Counted from the first letter of the stretch, positions 11,075-22,867 are shown. The stretch is 64,000 bases of DNA from Microplitis mediator (GCF_029852145.1 NC_079970.1:10287662-10351661), one strand, 5' to 3'. Notes: a model not told the origin generated them from the sequence alone. Made by a program: numbers and translations.

Positions 11075-13936
11075 TCAGTAATTATTTTTTATAAATTTTT
11101 TCAACTCTCTTCTAAAATAATTTAATCTATTTTCATTCCTTATATTATCTGGCAAGGTGTTATACCATTTGTAACCTTTATATGTTAGACATTTTTCAGC
11201 TGTGTGAGTCTTTGTATTTTTTATCAATATTTTAGAGCTAGATCTAGTATAATAATGATGAGTATCTTCCATTCTTATAATTTTTTCCGCTAAAGTTTTA
11301 GGTTTCCTATACAACGCTAATTTGTGTATAAAAATACAGGTGTTAAAAACAATTCTTTGTCTTATACTCATCCATCCTACTGTTTCAAGCATATCAATCA
11401 CGCGAGTGTATTTGTTAACTCCTAATACGAGTCTCAACGCTCTATTTTGGACTTTTTGAAGTCTGTCCATATCACCCAATGAAAAATTCATCATCACACT
11501 ACTACAGTAATCAATATAAGGAGCTATTATAGTTTTATAAATTAAATTTTTCGAATAATTACTAATTGAATTTCCCAGACGATACATAATATTTAGTTTT
11601 TTTGCCATTTTATTTATAGTTTCATTTGCATTGTCCTTGAAAGTCAGATTTTCATCAATTATGATACCTCAATATTTAATTTTTTGTACTTTAGCTATCT
11701 TATAATCATTGAGTCTAATATCACAACAATCTTTGACAAAATTATTTTTTTTATCATGGATTATCATGAAAACAGTTTTTTTAATATTGATCTTCATTTG
11801 ATTTTTTAACAACCATTTATATAATATTGATAGACTCATATTCAACTTACTTTCAATAGCCTTCAGGTCATCACTCGCATAATAAATTTTAGTATCATCC
11901 GCAAAAAGTCTACATGTTACCCCCAAATTTCGTATTAAACTAATCATATCATTTACATAAATCAGAAAAAGCAGTGGACTAAGTTTAGAACCCTGGGGCA
12001 CACCGTTCTCATTTCTTATTTCATCAGAAAATATATTTGCTAACTTGACTCTCTGTCTTCTATCACTTAAGTATGATTCAAACCATTTTAATATCACTCC
12101 TCCAATTCCTACTTTCCTAAGTTTCTCAATTAATACATTTCTATTAATTGTTTCAAATGCCCTAGCGAAATCAATAAACAATGTCCCAATAAACATACCT
12201 TTATCTAGATATTTACGCCAATCGATAAGAGAGGTCTGGATCGCTGTTTCACAAGAAAAATATTTTCTAAAGCCATATTGTTCATCATCTAATAAATTAT
12301 TTGATTCTAAATATTCTTCAAGCCTATTTTTTACTACTTGCTCCAATATTTGTTCTAATATTGGCAGTGTATTGATAGGCCTGAAGTCTTCAATATTTTT
12401 ACTATTTTTAATTTTTTGTAAAGGTGTAATTGTTGACAACTTCCAGACATAAGGCACAATACCAAGTCTTAAAGATTGATTCACAATATCTAGGATCATA
12501 TATGGATCAGATTCCCATATTAATTTAACAAAATTAACATTAATATCTAATTTAGATCCTTTATTGTTATTTAGGTTTTTAATTATTGATTTCATTTCTG
12601 CATAGGAGACAGAGTCAAACTCATTTAGATTCACACTTATATTTTCGTCGTTTATGTTATTATTATTTATAATATTTCCATCAGCAGTCAAACTTTCATT
12701 CAAACCTTGCTCATCTGCAATAGTTTCGCTAATATCACATACAATAGTATTTATACTATTTACAAAATACTTATTTAATTCATTTACAATTTCATTTTTA
12801 TCTTCTATCATACTATCATTAATCTTAATGTAATCAGTTATACTCGACTCAGACTTTTTGTCACCCATTATCTTTTTAATTTCTGACCACATTAAGCGTG
12901 AATTTTGTTTATTATTATCAATTTTATTTTCATAATATTTTTTTTTACTTAATCTCATATCATTAACCACTTCATTCCTTAATAATTTATACTTTATCAA
13001 GTCCTGACTAGATTTAGTATATTTAGCTCTATAGAATGCTGCATCTCTACTTTTTATTTTATTTATAATATCATTATTTATCCATGGCTTGCTATTCCAA
13101 TTAGGATTTATTTTTATTTCTATTTTAGGTGCTGCTATCTCTATAGATTCATAAATTGCTAAATTTATACTGTTAACAAATGTATCAAAATTAACTTCAT
13201 CAATTAAAATTGCATTATTTATTAAATTGATTTTATCTATTAAAATATTTTGAAATACGCTACTATCAAAGTTCTTAAAATCTCTACTTATTATTTTCTG
13301 TGGTTTTAATCGATTATTATTTTTATAATTATTTTTTACAATAATGATGTTATGGTCAGAAATTTTAGGTGTTTTCAAGACTTGTGACTCACATTTAAAA
13401 TTACTAAATACTAAATCTATTAGAGTATCAGAATTCAACGTTGATCTTGTTGGTGACTTAATTTTTTGCTTAAGACCCAACAATGCCAAGTTGTTTACAA
13501 TTTTTTTACTATAATAATTTTCTTTCATAATATCAATATTGAAATCTCTTACAATAATGAACTTATTTGTATCTACAATGTTTTTATTAATTAAAAAATC
13601 CCCAATATTTACACAAAAATTACTAATATTACTATTAGGAGAGCGATATAAATTACATATTAAGATTTTTTCTTTGGATTTCAACTGACAAATATTCACC
13701 CAAGTACCCTCACTAATTTTTTCATTATTAACTATTAAATTAAAATGAATACTTTTTTTTACATAAGTTATAACGCCTCCAGTCCTATTATTACACGTAT
13801 TTGTTCGAATACTATTATAATTATTAATATCTATTTCATGATCTTGCACATCGTTATTGACATGCGTTTCATTTAAGCAAATAACGTCTGGTTTTACTTT
13901 TTCAATCCATTTCACTAAAATGTCTTTTTTACTCAT
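11075..13936 (-). pseudogene. LINE ORF2: APE endonuclease plus reverse transcriptase
   Basis: Two open stretches (13936-11669 and 11608-11075) lie in the same frame, separated by one TGA where the context KIKY-stop-GIIIDENLTF suggests a lost leucine codon. The N-terminal 230 residues are an exonuclease/endonuclease/phosphatase domain (VICLNETHV, then DFNID, then ISDHNIIIV). The residue before DFNID is Arg rather than the usual Gly. The reverse transcriptase has RPINTLPILEQI, LFIDFARAFETI, GVPQGSKLSPLLF and catalytic FADDTKI. The C-terminal part (IAPYIDYCSSV, WYNTLPDNIR) is the usual tail of Jockey/CR1-group ORF2. Only one nonsense and a few substitutions are seen, so decay is mild. Confidence 0.9.
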
Positions 13937-13972
13937 CAGTCCATTTATATTTAGCGAAACTATTTTTAGTTG

Positions 13973-14335
13973 TTAATTATCATATGATGAACGAATGATC
14001 CTACTTGCCTCGTTGTTTAACATCTTAATATAAAATTTACATTTTATGTCTGTAGCTTCATGGTTCACATCCCAATCCGTCAAATTAAATTTATTTACCC
14101 AATTTATACAGTTGTTACATTTTTTCCAGTTATTTTGGCATTCCGACTCCTTATGTTGACCAGCGCATTTTCTGCAAACAATAGACCTCCTACACTTTGC
14201 TGCTTTATGGTTGTAACCCCAACAATTGAAACAACGATTAACATCGATGAAATTGTAAATTTTATAACTCATCCAACCTAGTTTTATTTTTCCAGTTTCC
14301 AGTAAGCTTTCGTGAATTTCGGGATGACATTCTAG
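13973..14335 (-). pseudogene. LINE ORF1 C-terminal part with CCHC zinc knuckles
   Basis: The open stretch starting near MILECHPEIHESLLETGK leads into RCFNCWGYNHKAAKC, a second knuckle (VCRKCAGQHKESEC) and a third Cys pair (CNNC). This is the gag-like RNA-binding ORF1 found upstream of ORF2 in Jockey/CR1-group elements. The stop is 34 nt before ORF2. The N-terminal half is missing, replaced by the microsatellite. The apparent 240-codon frame running upstream through a poly-isoleucine stretch is only translation of the repeat. Confidence 0.75.
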
Positions 14336-14336
14336 T

Positions 14337-14339
14337 ATC

Positions 14340-14438
<99 letters not shown>

Positions 14439-14457
14439 ATTGTTATTATTATTATTA
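14337..14457. repeat. (AAT)n / (ATG)n compound microsatellite
   Basis: Runs of ATA/AAT then ATG repeats, then ATT repeats. It truncates the LINE ORF1 and separates it from the MULE-like exon at 14486. Confidence 0.9.
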
Positions 14458-14485
14458 GTAATATTGAAAAAGTTGTATTACTTAC

Positions 14486-15044
14486 ATAATCCACATCATG
14501 GTTGTGCTCGACATCAAATTCAGTGACCTTGAGCGTCGAAGCACTAACAGCTTCAATCATGATCTTCACCGGGCAACAGGTTTTGACGCTTCTGAAAAAA
14601 ACAAATAAAACAAAAATCATTAAAAATTGACCCAGCTCTTTTATCAAAAATTTTCTTTCCTCAAAAGTGATAATTTTTAATCCTAATCCTATCAAAAATT
14701 CCTATAGAATTAACTCACCTGCGACAAAAACCACATGGGAACCAATACAGTCAAGAGGATCCTATGCGGTTCTTGTCACATTTGAGTGGATTCTATAGGA
14801 ATTTTTCAGATAAGGAACCTTACTTGTATCTACTCTCAGGTTGGACACGTGAAGGCCCACCCCTCTCGCATTGCAGCCAAATTTTTTTATACACTAAATC
14901 GCAGTTGTAACCTTTCAATTTCCCAATGGGTTCAGTCCGCTTTCTGTTGTAACTGCGTCCAGTTTCGACTTCAAACAATCGTTGTTTTTCCCGAAATTCT
15001 TTATAGGACGTAAATGTCGAATAAAGCTTAAAATAAGATGCCAT
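14486..15044 (-). CDS. MULE/ZSWIM-like DNA-binding domain, two exons
   Basis: Exon 1 is 15044-14824 (ATG at 15044, donor GTAAGG) and exon 2 is 14591-14486 (acceptor TTTTTTTCAG, donor GTAAGT). The splice preserves frame (phase 2). The product starts MASYFKLYSTFTSYKEF, then KGYNCDLVYKKIWLQC, and across the junction reaches TCCPVKIMIEAVS and EFDVEHNHDV. The C...CC...HNH pattern resembles the N-terminal zinc domain of FAR1/MULE transposases and ZSWIM3-like proteins. The rest of the protein is not in view. A LINE and a microsatellite lie just after the exon 2 donor, so they may have landed in the next intron. It may be a transposase fragment or a domesticated gene. Confidence 0.6.
14694..14806. 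mobile_element. 113-bp foldback MITE in the intron of the MULE-like gene
   Basis: 17-bp perfect terminal inverted repeats (AAAAATTCCTATAGAAT at 14694-14710 and its complement at 14790-14806), extended with mismatches to about 40 bp each side (ACTCA..GACAA.AACC). Almost the whole element is a hairpin. It has no coding capacity. Confidence 0.8.
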
Positions 15045-15049
15045 TGTCA

Positions 15050-15474
15050 CTTTTTTACAACTAACAATGACTTACTTTCTTCTCAGAGAGATCAAGACAA
15101 ACAATGGCGTCAAGCGTTGTCGGTGAAGAGAGAAGAAGAACTACGGTTGTGTCGCATCGCACACATACGCATATGTGTTAGAATGAGTTTTAGCGCGAAA
15201 CATTACCGTCGTCTCTAGGGAAACAATGTTATTTGGCATCTTCAAGTCATATACGCAACAAAATATTTTTGAATGATACAGAACGAACGATACGGCATGG
15301 AGGTTTTGGCGCGAATCAGATGGTATTTTTATAAATTTGAATTAAAATTTATAATTATGAATAATATACTCTAAAATAATTTGTACGAATTACGAAGATA
15401 ACAATATAAAATTTTACCATTCCGAGTAAGAAATAACTCAAAGTGTACACCAATCGGTGTTTGAAAAAAAAAAA
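15050..15474. other. spacer, nothing recognised
   Basis: Upstream side of the MULE-like gene, where its promoter would lie. No clear TATA or open frame of note. AT content rises toward the satellite. Confidence 0.4.
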
Positions 15475-16251
15475 ATGGTAGATAATAAGACTAGAGCTGC
15501 TTGTAAAATTAAATGTACATGTACGATTTAATTGATAGCCACCAATTGAAAAAAATGTACTAGGAAATAGACCAAAAACTTCAATTGAATTAAATGTACA
15601 TGCACGAATTTATAAATATGTATTTGATCAATAGAAAATGGTAGATCATTAAAATAGAACCCTCTATAACATTATATGTACAAGTACAAATTAATAATAG
15701 CAATTGAGAATAGTCGATAATTAGACTAGTACTGTCTATTAAATTAAATGTACATGTACACAATAATTGATAGCTATTTAATTAATTGAAGATGGTAGAT
15801 AATTAGAATAGAGCCGTCTATTGAATGAAATATACATACACGAATTTATTAACAACTATTTAATTAATTGAAATTTGTGGATAACAAGACTAGGACTGTC
15901 AATAAATTAAATGTACATTTACGAATTAATTTACAGCTATTTATTTATCTAAAAATGGTAGATAATTAAACAAGTGCCGTGTATTAAATTAAATGTGCAT
16001 GTAGGAATTAGTTTATAGCTAATTACTCAATAGAAATTTGTAGATAATTAGACTAGAGTCGTCTGAGAAATTGAATGTACATGTACAAATTAAGTGTAGC
16101 TATTTGATCAATAGAAATTGGTGGATAATTGGACAAGAGCCGTCTATTAATTTAAATGTGCATGTAGGAAATAATTTATATCTATTTACTCAATAGAATT
16201 ATGTAGATAATTAGACTAGAACCGTCGATTTAATTAAGCTTACAGGTACGA
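15475..16251 (+). repeat. 81-82 bp satellite, second block (about 9.5 monomers)
   Basis: The landmark GTAGATAAT/GTGGATAAT recurs at 15478, 15641, 15713, 15795, 15877, 15958, 16040, 16121 and 16203, a spacing of 81-82 bp apart from one double and one short step. Monomers include ACTAGAGCCGTCT and the palindromic ATGTACATGTAC. The block ends abruptly at 16251 against the inverted terminus of the 15-kb element. Confidence 0.92.
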
Positions 16252-16288
16252 CCCGATGAGAAAAGATTTTATACAATTATATATAGAC

Positions 16289-17247
16289 CCCTCGTGGTTT
16301 TGCGAATGCCGTAAAAATGCCGTAAATTTTCGGCATTTATACACATGACGTAAATTTACCGTAATAATTTGGTAATAATATGGTTATATTGGCCAGTTTT
16401 TTTGCTGTACTTATTCTGTAGAGTTACCAGATTATTATAGTAAAATTACTATAAAAATACCGAACTTTTACCAAAAAACTGCCGTAAAAAAACTATAAAA
16501 ATGCCGAACTTTTACCGAAAAAATGCTATATAAATACCGCAATAATGCGATAATTTTATAATAATAAAATCCCATTTTTTTGGTAATTATACCGTAGATA
16601 TCCTGCGATTTTGCCAGATTTATCCTGATATAATGAAAAATTGTAAAAAATTTGGTTTTATTTTATATTTGCTTCTGCGGTTAAAATCATCGAAAATGTG
16701 CAAAGTGTAAAATTTTATATTTTATTCTATTAGTTCACACATTTCTTATTAAAAAAAAAGAATGTAAGTGAAAATAAGAATCCGGGAAAATTGAGGTTTT
16801 CAATTTTCTTAAGTTTGTTTGTATGGATATAAATACAATTAGTAACGACTTTCGAGTAAGCGATTTGGCATAATGGTTAACAGATCAGGCTTCAAATCAA
16901 TAGGGCTCGGGATCGAGCCCACGAGTTGACGGTTTTTTTTTTTTTTTTTTTTTTTTTTTCATGACAGTTATTGTACATATAACTTTATAATAGTATATAT
17001 AATTATATATAATTAAATAAAATTTTATATAATTTTTGTAAATATGCTGTATAATTACGGTTTTAATGCTGTTAAAATACCGTATTTTTTCTGTTTTATA
17101 ACCGTAAATATTCTGAATTTTTTTCGTAAATTTTTGGTAGTAATGCGGCAAAAAAACTGGCCAAAATAACTTGAATAATACCATATTTATGCAGTATTTA
17201 TACCGTCTAATTCCGGTATTATTTCGGTATTTCCAAAACCGCGAGGG
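16289..17247. mobile_element. 959-bp foldback element with tRNA-like core and AC duplication
   Basis: Ends CCCTCGTGGTTTTG and, complemented, CCCTCGCGGTTTTG. The interior is filled with short AT-rich motifs in both orientations (GCCGTAAA, TACCGTAA) that pair across the element. It lies in the left subterminal region of the 15-kb element and is flanked on both sides by AC (16287-16288 and 17248-17249). The centre holds a tRNA-like segment and a T run. Confidence 0.7.
16858..16933 (+). ncRNA. tRNA-like segment (possible pol III promoter) inside a foldback
   Basis: TTTGGCATAATGGTTAAC resembles an A box and GGGATCGAGCCC a degenerate B box about 35 nt later, followed by a run of more than 20 T that would terminate pol III. 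It is too degenerate for a functional tRNA and has no good acceptor stem. Read as a tRNA-derived SINE-like core. Confidence 0.5.
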
Positions 17248-17500
17248 ACTATATATAATTGGATAGAAAAAATGGCCTGATCCAATTGTATACAATCGTA
17301 CATAATTTTATCCAATTGTATACAATTATATACAATCGTATATAATTGTATATAATTCTGTACGATTGTATACAATTGGATCGGGTCACTTTCCATCCAA
17401 TTTATATATAATTCTATACAATTTCATAAAATCTTTTTTATCGGGTTTTTATATAATTGTATATAATTTATGCATAAATTGATCTAATCGTATATAATTA
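17248..17500. repeat. left subterminal AT repeats of the 15-kb element
   Basis: Motifs such as CCAATTGTATACAA, TATATAATTG and ATCCAATTG recur in both orientations. A near copy of the right terminus (AAAATCTTTTTTATCGGG) occurs at about 17428-17445. Subterminal repeats of this kind are usual transposase-binding arrays in EnSpm elements. Confidence 0.6.
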
Positions 17501-17621
17501 TTTAAAAGATTCAGAAAAATCAAATTTTTTAAATTTAAATACAAGAAGACTACAATAAGAGTATTTGTTTTAAATTTATATGAATTTATTGTTATTGAGA
17601 ATAAAAATTTCTTATTAGTAG

Positions 17622-18736
17622 AAGATCCGAACTAAAATCGACCTTCACCGGGCTGATAATTCAATAAAGCTTATTTTATAATAAATTTAGTAGACTAAAA
17701 AATATATTAAAAATAGGTTGTCTGAAAAAATCCTGTACAGAGTATTTTTAATTATTTTTTGAAAAATGATGTTTTATAAAATTTTGCACCATCATGATAA
17801 TGATATAAATTTTATCCTGACTTAAAGTATAAAACATATAGAATGTGCCAACGTTGGGTTGTCTATTATTTACCTCTAGAAACTACTGGGTTGCCAGGTG
17901 TAAACAGGTACATCGATGCCAGTTACCTTCACTCGTTATGATAATTTAAAAAATATTATACCAACACAAGCGCTGTTTTATTGCGAACACGTTGATATAG
18001 GGTTGTCTGCAAAAAATTTGGTCCTAATAGCGGTTGGCGAATTTTAAAGATTTCAATTTTAACGCGTGTGGACATGAGTGACAGAGACCCGAGGTAAGTA
18101 TACTGTGGAATAATAGAGGATGCAACATTTCAGTCGTGTCTGATAGGACCCTGAAAGTGCACATGCTCGGCACGTAAGCTATGGAGGGGTTAAGGTACTT
18201 CTCCTACTTACATCCAACACTACTGAAATGTTGTGTCTTTTATTATAACACAGTATACTTACCTCGGATCTCTCTGTCACTCATGTCCACACGCGTTAAA
18301 ATTGAAATCTTTAAAATTCGCCAACCGCTATTAGGACCAAATTTTTTGCAGACAACCCTATATCAACGTGTTCGCAATAAAACAGCGCTTGTGTTGGTAT
18401 AATATTTTTTAAATTATCATAACGAGCGAAGGTAACTGGCATCGATGTACCTGTTTACACCTGGCAACCCAGTAGTTTCTAGAGGTAAATAATAGACAAC
18501 CCAACGTTGGCACATTCTATATGTTTTATACTTTAAGTCAGGATAAAATTTATATCATTATCATGATGGTGCAAAATTTTATAAAACATCATTTTTCAAA
18601 AAATAATTAAAAATACTCTGTACAGGATTTTTTCAGACAACCTATTTTTAATATATTTTTTATTCTACTAAATTTATTATAGAATAAGTTTTATTGAATT
18701 ATTAGCCCAGTGAAGGTCGATTTTAGTTCGGATCTT
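17622..18736. mobile_element. 1.1-kb near-perfect palindrome
   Basis: Arms 17622-18135 and about 18220-18736 are near-identical inverted copies (ends AAGATCCGAACTAAAATCGA). The unpaired centre is about 85-95 nt. No coding capacity. It lies in the 3' flank of the BEN gene. Confidence 0.88.
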
Positions 18737-19234
18737 AGACTATATCAGATACATATTAATGAAACTTATAACAGAGGTAACTAGACATTTAGCTTAACTT
18801 CAATATAATATTAATTTTTTGTTTAGTATTATCTTATAGTTATTAAGTATCACATACTAGTTCTTAATTTAATGAATGCAATGCAATATTTAGTTTCATT
18901 TTTATTCAATGAATTAAATAGTCGTTATTTTGCCTCACATAATTAGATAATTGTCTCCTATATTATATTATTATAATTACTAATTAAACAATTAAGTATG
19001 TAATACTTTTTATTGCATGTAATACTTATTTTATTGCTATGCAGTATGAAAATTGAGATCAAACAAACTATATGCTAAATCCAAATAAAAACAAATACTT
19101 TAAGTTATATTTCTGAGAAATTTTCCAGACGTAAAAAATATAATCACTAATATTTAAACAGATATGACTATTGAAAGAAAAATAATAAAATATGAAAACG
19201 ATGGTTTTTAACAATGTCTTAAACATCAATAGAC
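18737..19234. other. AT-rich spacer 3' of the BEN gene
   Basis: No open frame or repeat recognised. Would contain the 3' UTR of the minus-strand BEN gene. Confidence 0.4.
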
Positions 19235-19559
19235 TCAGGCACTCTTATCAGTATTTTTTTTGATTTGTCTCTTCTTTTCTCCTACCCATAGGGACATGGC
19301 TCTACGCATTTTTGCGGGACTTGCTTTTTGCCATTCTTTTGTAGACGCATAATCTTCGCAAAATTCTGTAATGCAAATTAAAATATATTATCAATTGTAC
19401 CGTAATACATGACACATTACTTTTTTTATTAAAAATTTCTCGTTTTATTAACTTCATCAAAGAGCATCAGTAATTAAAAAACTACTTAACTAGTAACATT
19501 AATTATCTTTTTTCCAACAATTTTGTCAAAAATTAAAATATTTTAAATAAAATTGATTA

Positions 19560-21198
19560 CACACAAAAAAAAAAAATTCTCGACTGAAGGTAAATATTCT
19601 TGATTCAAGACAATTTTTTTGGAGACCTAAATTTTCTCAGATAAAGTAGAAATCTTCTCCAACCAAGACGAATTCTCTTGGCTTGTTATGTCCGATTTCG
19701 TAATTTTTCAAATTCATGTTGAACACACCCAATATCCCAAAGGAATAAATATTCCATTTTCTCAAAAGAGAAATTAAGATGGGTTAATCGAGCGGTACAA
19801 AACACCGCACCAGATTTCTTTCTTTTCCTGTCCCTCATTCTCTTATTCTTCCAAGCTCCCCACCTAGTTCTTGCAATGGTCATCCTAATGCGTGGTAACA
19901 CCCACAATTAGCACTGACTTAAATTAAGTTCCGTCAACGGGACATCTCATACTTTGTAAGACGTTGAAAATTCCCCCTCCCTAAACTCGGACCCCCATGG
20001 TTGCAACGTAGAAATTTTTCAAGAGCAAAGCACCTACCGAGCACCGGCTTGCTTTTCGGTTATCAGCTGAATTACCCCTCAGCAAAGAGTCGCAAATTAG
20101 GTACAGCAGTATCCTCTAAACCTCAATTATTACAAAAATAAAATAAAACCGACCACGTCGCTTTTATGATAAAAAGAAAATATATAAAAAAAAAGTTAAA
20201 CAGTGAAAAGTACATCAATATATTTAAAATAGATAAATCTATATATTCGTATCCATGCACCCGAGTGCCAGTTATAATAAATAAATAAATCTCAAAAATT
20301 CGTATCGCGAAGAAAATTTAATACCAAGTAAAGAAAAATTTGATAAAAATAAAAGTGCTGTTGGTTGTGGGTGTTTAATTAAGTGTGTGTTCACGGTCGT
20401 GATCGTAATTATATTCATACAATTAAATTAATAAAATTCAAAGCTATATTGATCATTATAATAAAAAAAAAACACTGTGTTTGCGAAAGGGTTACAAATA
20501 ACCCAAGGGTTTATCTCTGTAATATTAAAAATTCAAATAAAAAAAAAAAGGTGAACAAATGGTTAAGAATCGAAGGAAATCATGTCAGAGAGTATCATCT
20601 CTATTTTCCATAAATAAAAATGAAAAATTTTGTATTTGTGTAACAGTTACAGTTGAGATATATATATAAATATATAATAAACGAACAGTGTTAATAACCA
20701 TAGTGTATCATTCATAAAATAAGTTAAATAATAAGCAATCCCACGAGCCCTCATTCTAAGATCAAAAGGGGTAGGAGAGAACGATCATCCAGTTCAAGGG
20801 TCCAGAAGGAGGTAGCAGTCTCCAGGAAAAATAAAGATATTTTTCATATACATACATAACAGCAAAAAGGTAAGAAAGTCTTAATTGTCCTCCCTACCCT
20901 TCTGTATTCAGATATATATATATATATATATTGATAACTCTGTTTCATTAAACCAAAAATCTGAGAGAAATTCCACATCGAAACGTATCCCAAAAATTAA
21001 AATAATTAAGGCTTGATATAAAAAAAAAAAAATTCGAGCCGAAAATTGCATTGGTTGGTCCGAACGCCTAACCCACGCAACCCATATTAATTAAATAAAA
21101 GTCGGACATAACAGGCTCAAGAAAATCTCGAGTTGGTTCCCGAAAACGTTTGTCCTTCAAAAATATTTTCTTGACTCAAGATATCTGTTTTTTCTGTG
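19560..21198. mobile_element. TA-flanked MITE (about 205 bp) split by a solo LTR
   Basis: Ends CACACAAAAAAAA and, complemented, CACAGAAAAAAC, followed by TTGATTCAAG/TTGAGTCAAG in the two arms. TA flanks both sides (19558-19559, 21199-21200). It lies in the last intron of the BEN gene. Without the nested LTR and its duplication the element is about 205 bp. Confidence 0.78.
19684..21113 (+). repeat. 1430-bp solo LTR with GGCT target duplication
   Basis: Begins TGTTATGTCCGA and ends TCGGACATAACA, a 12-bp terminal inverted repeat of TG...CA type, with GGCT on both sides (19680-19683, 21114-21117). The first 450 bp match, inverted, the LTR fragment at 56215-56629, which sits next to a polypurine tract. 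A 4-bp duplication and TG/CA ends fit integrase-mediated insertion followed by LTR-LTR recombination. Confidence 0.88.
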
Positions 21199-22867
21199 TA
21201 TTTTTCTTAGTTTAATGAATTTGTACGTATAAATATTTTTATCGAAATTCTTATAATAATGATTTAATGTAGTATCAATTCTAAAAATAATAAAAATATA
21301 ATCATTTACCTATAACGGCTTTTTAGCATCTCGATCCAAAGCTTCAAATTTATCAGATTGTCTTTCTGTTCCTTGGGCATGAGGGGGTCGCCCACTGTAT
21401 GTAGATTTAAGAATCGCAGTCGGTTTGAAAACGCCATCCATTATGCGACGTAAAAATGATGTTGCAGAATTTCGGCTGTTATCTACAGCGTCATGAAAAG
21501 CATTCTTGGTACAATAAATACCATTTTTTAGATGCATCATCTTAAAAAAAAAAAAAAAAGTGAACAATATTAATTAATTTAAATGATTAAATTAATATCA
21601 CAAAGTAAATAATATTATTTCCTACCGGTTCACCATAATTTTTTCCATATAACTGAGGGTTACAAGCAGATGAACCATCAGGTTCTTTAATTTTTTGAGA
21701 TTCATCATCACTAGAAGAGTTTTTTTCTCTCTTTTCATCATCACGGTCATTTTGAATACTATCATCACTGTCTGAATTATCCTCAAATCTTGGCGGAATT
21801 TTTCTTGATTTCAGTTTTGAATCTGTACCTAAATAGAGAAGTATCCAAGTTTTATTTAAATATTTTACTACGAATTAAAAATAAATACATATATTGAATT
21901 CTATCATAAACACAAAAAAAATTCATCAATAAATAATTCCGAGAAGTTTTACCAGAATCCAGAAGCTTTTTTTATTCGGAAATTATTTTTTTTAATTCCT
22001 CTATAGTTGGACTCCTTGATTCATCATCAGATTCCGATATTAGAGACTTTGATTCTTTTCTTGAACTTATCGGGGTTTCGTAGATTAAATTTTTGACTTG
22101 TTGCTTCATGTTTCTTGTTGGTATATCACCATCCGCTTTATTACTTGAAACCTAATTCATTAAGAAGTACATTATTTTACCTTTTTTTTTGTTTGAAGTA
22201 GAGAAACTATATTTTCATCTTTAGTAAATGACCAACTCTTTTTGGGTTTTCTTAATCTTTTTTCAGGAAGTGGTGACTCATTTTCTGTGTCAAGCTTCTC
22301 TCGCTTTTTAGCCAATTTTTTAGCTAATTCTTTTAACTTAGCACCGTCATCTGAAATATTTAATAGACAAAATCAGAAATTTGATACAATAGAGCTTACA
22401 TATGTCGAGTAATTACATGAAAAAAAGTTATCTAATAATTTTCCAAATTTTTTTTAGCAGACAAAAAAATTTTAGAAAAACTTGAGGATAAAGTTTCATA
22501 TGTAAAAATTTTGAAAAACTATTGTACTAATTTTTTTGTTGAATAAAATGAAAAAATTATTAGATGTTAGCTGATTTTAATGTTATGCAGGGTTATGGGT
22601 CTTTACTTTTATACATGATAAATATCAATACCGGTATAAAAATATAACGATAGCTACACCACTTGATTTAATTGAAACAATTAGAAATTAATAAAAATTG
22701 TTTTTCTTACCTGAACTATCTACAATCGTTCCTAAGTATTTTTCACTCTTCCAATAAAAATTGACGCTACTATTTACTGTAGGAGGGTTATCATTGTCAA
22801 GCACAACCTCATAGTCCTCGACGGTACAATATGAATTATCACTAGTACACTTAATTAAATAGAACAT

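Larger units (their letters stand above)
10986..14335 (-). mobile_element. APE-type LINE (Jockey/CR1-like superfamily)
   Basis: Minus strand: ORF1 with CCHC knuckles (14335-13973), ORF2 with endonuclease and reverse transcriptase (13936-11075), a short 3' UTR and an ATT-rich tail at 10985. The 5' end is lost in a microsatellite at 14337-14457. Confidence 0.88.
19235..22867 (-). pseudogene. BEN-domain protein gene, six exons
   Basis: Exons on the minus strand: 22867-22711 (ATG start), 22350-22181, 22151-21953, 21828-21626, 21540-21310, 19365-19235. Junctions use GT-AG and keep phase throughout. The product has an acidic/basic linker (KLAKKREKLDTENES, then DNSDSDDSIQND) and a C-terminal BEN domain: HLKNGIYCTKNAFHDAV, SFLRRIMDGVF, EALDRDA, then in the last exon EFCEDYASTKEW and a stop. 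BEN domains bind DNA or chromatin. Damage: a TAA near the end of exon 3, a 29-nt gap between exons 2 and 3 (too short for a normal intron), and a 1-nt loss at the end of exon 5 just before the last junction. It lies head to head with the Tnp2-like gene, and I read it as the accessory DNA-binding gene of the same transposon. Confidence 0.75.

Noticed and set aside
14337..14460. Poly-isoleucine stretch in a 240-codon frame
   Set aside because: It translates an (AAT)n/(ATG)n microsatellite joining LINE ORF1 to an unrelated exon.
7430..16251. CRISPR array
   Set aside because: The regularly spaced repeats have no constant-repeat/unique-spacer structure. They are whole-monomer satellite repeats in a eukaryotic setting.
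16252..17445. A short 1.2-kb element ending at the internal copy of the terminus
   Set aside because: The satellite does not resume at 17446, but it does resume in register at 31448 with a 2-bp duplication, so the long element explains the junctions better.
19686..19907. Minus-strand 73-codon frame
   Set aside because: Lies in the solo LTR and has no counterpart in the homologous fragment at 56 kb.
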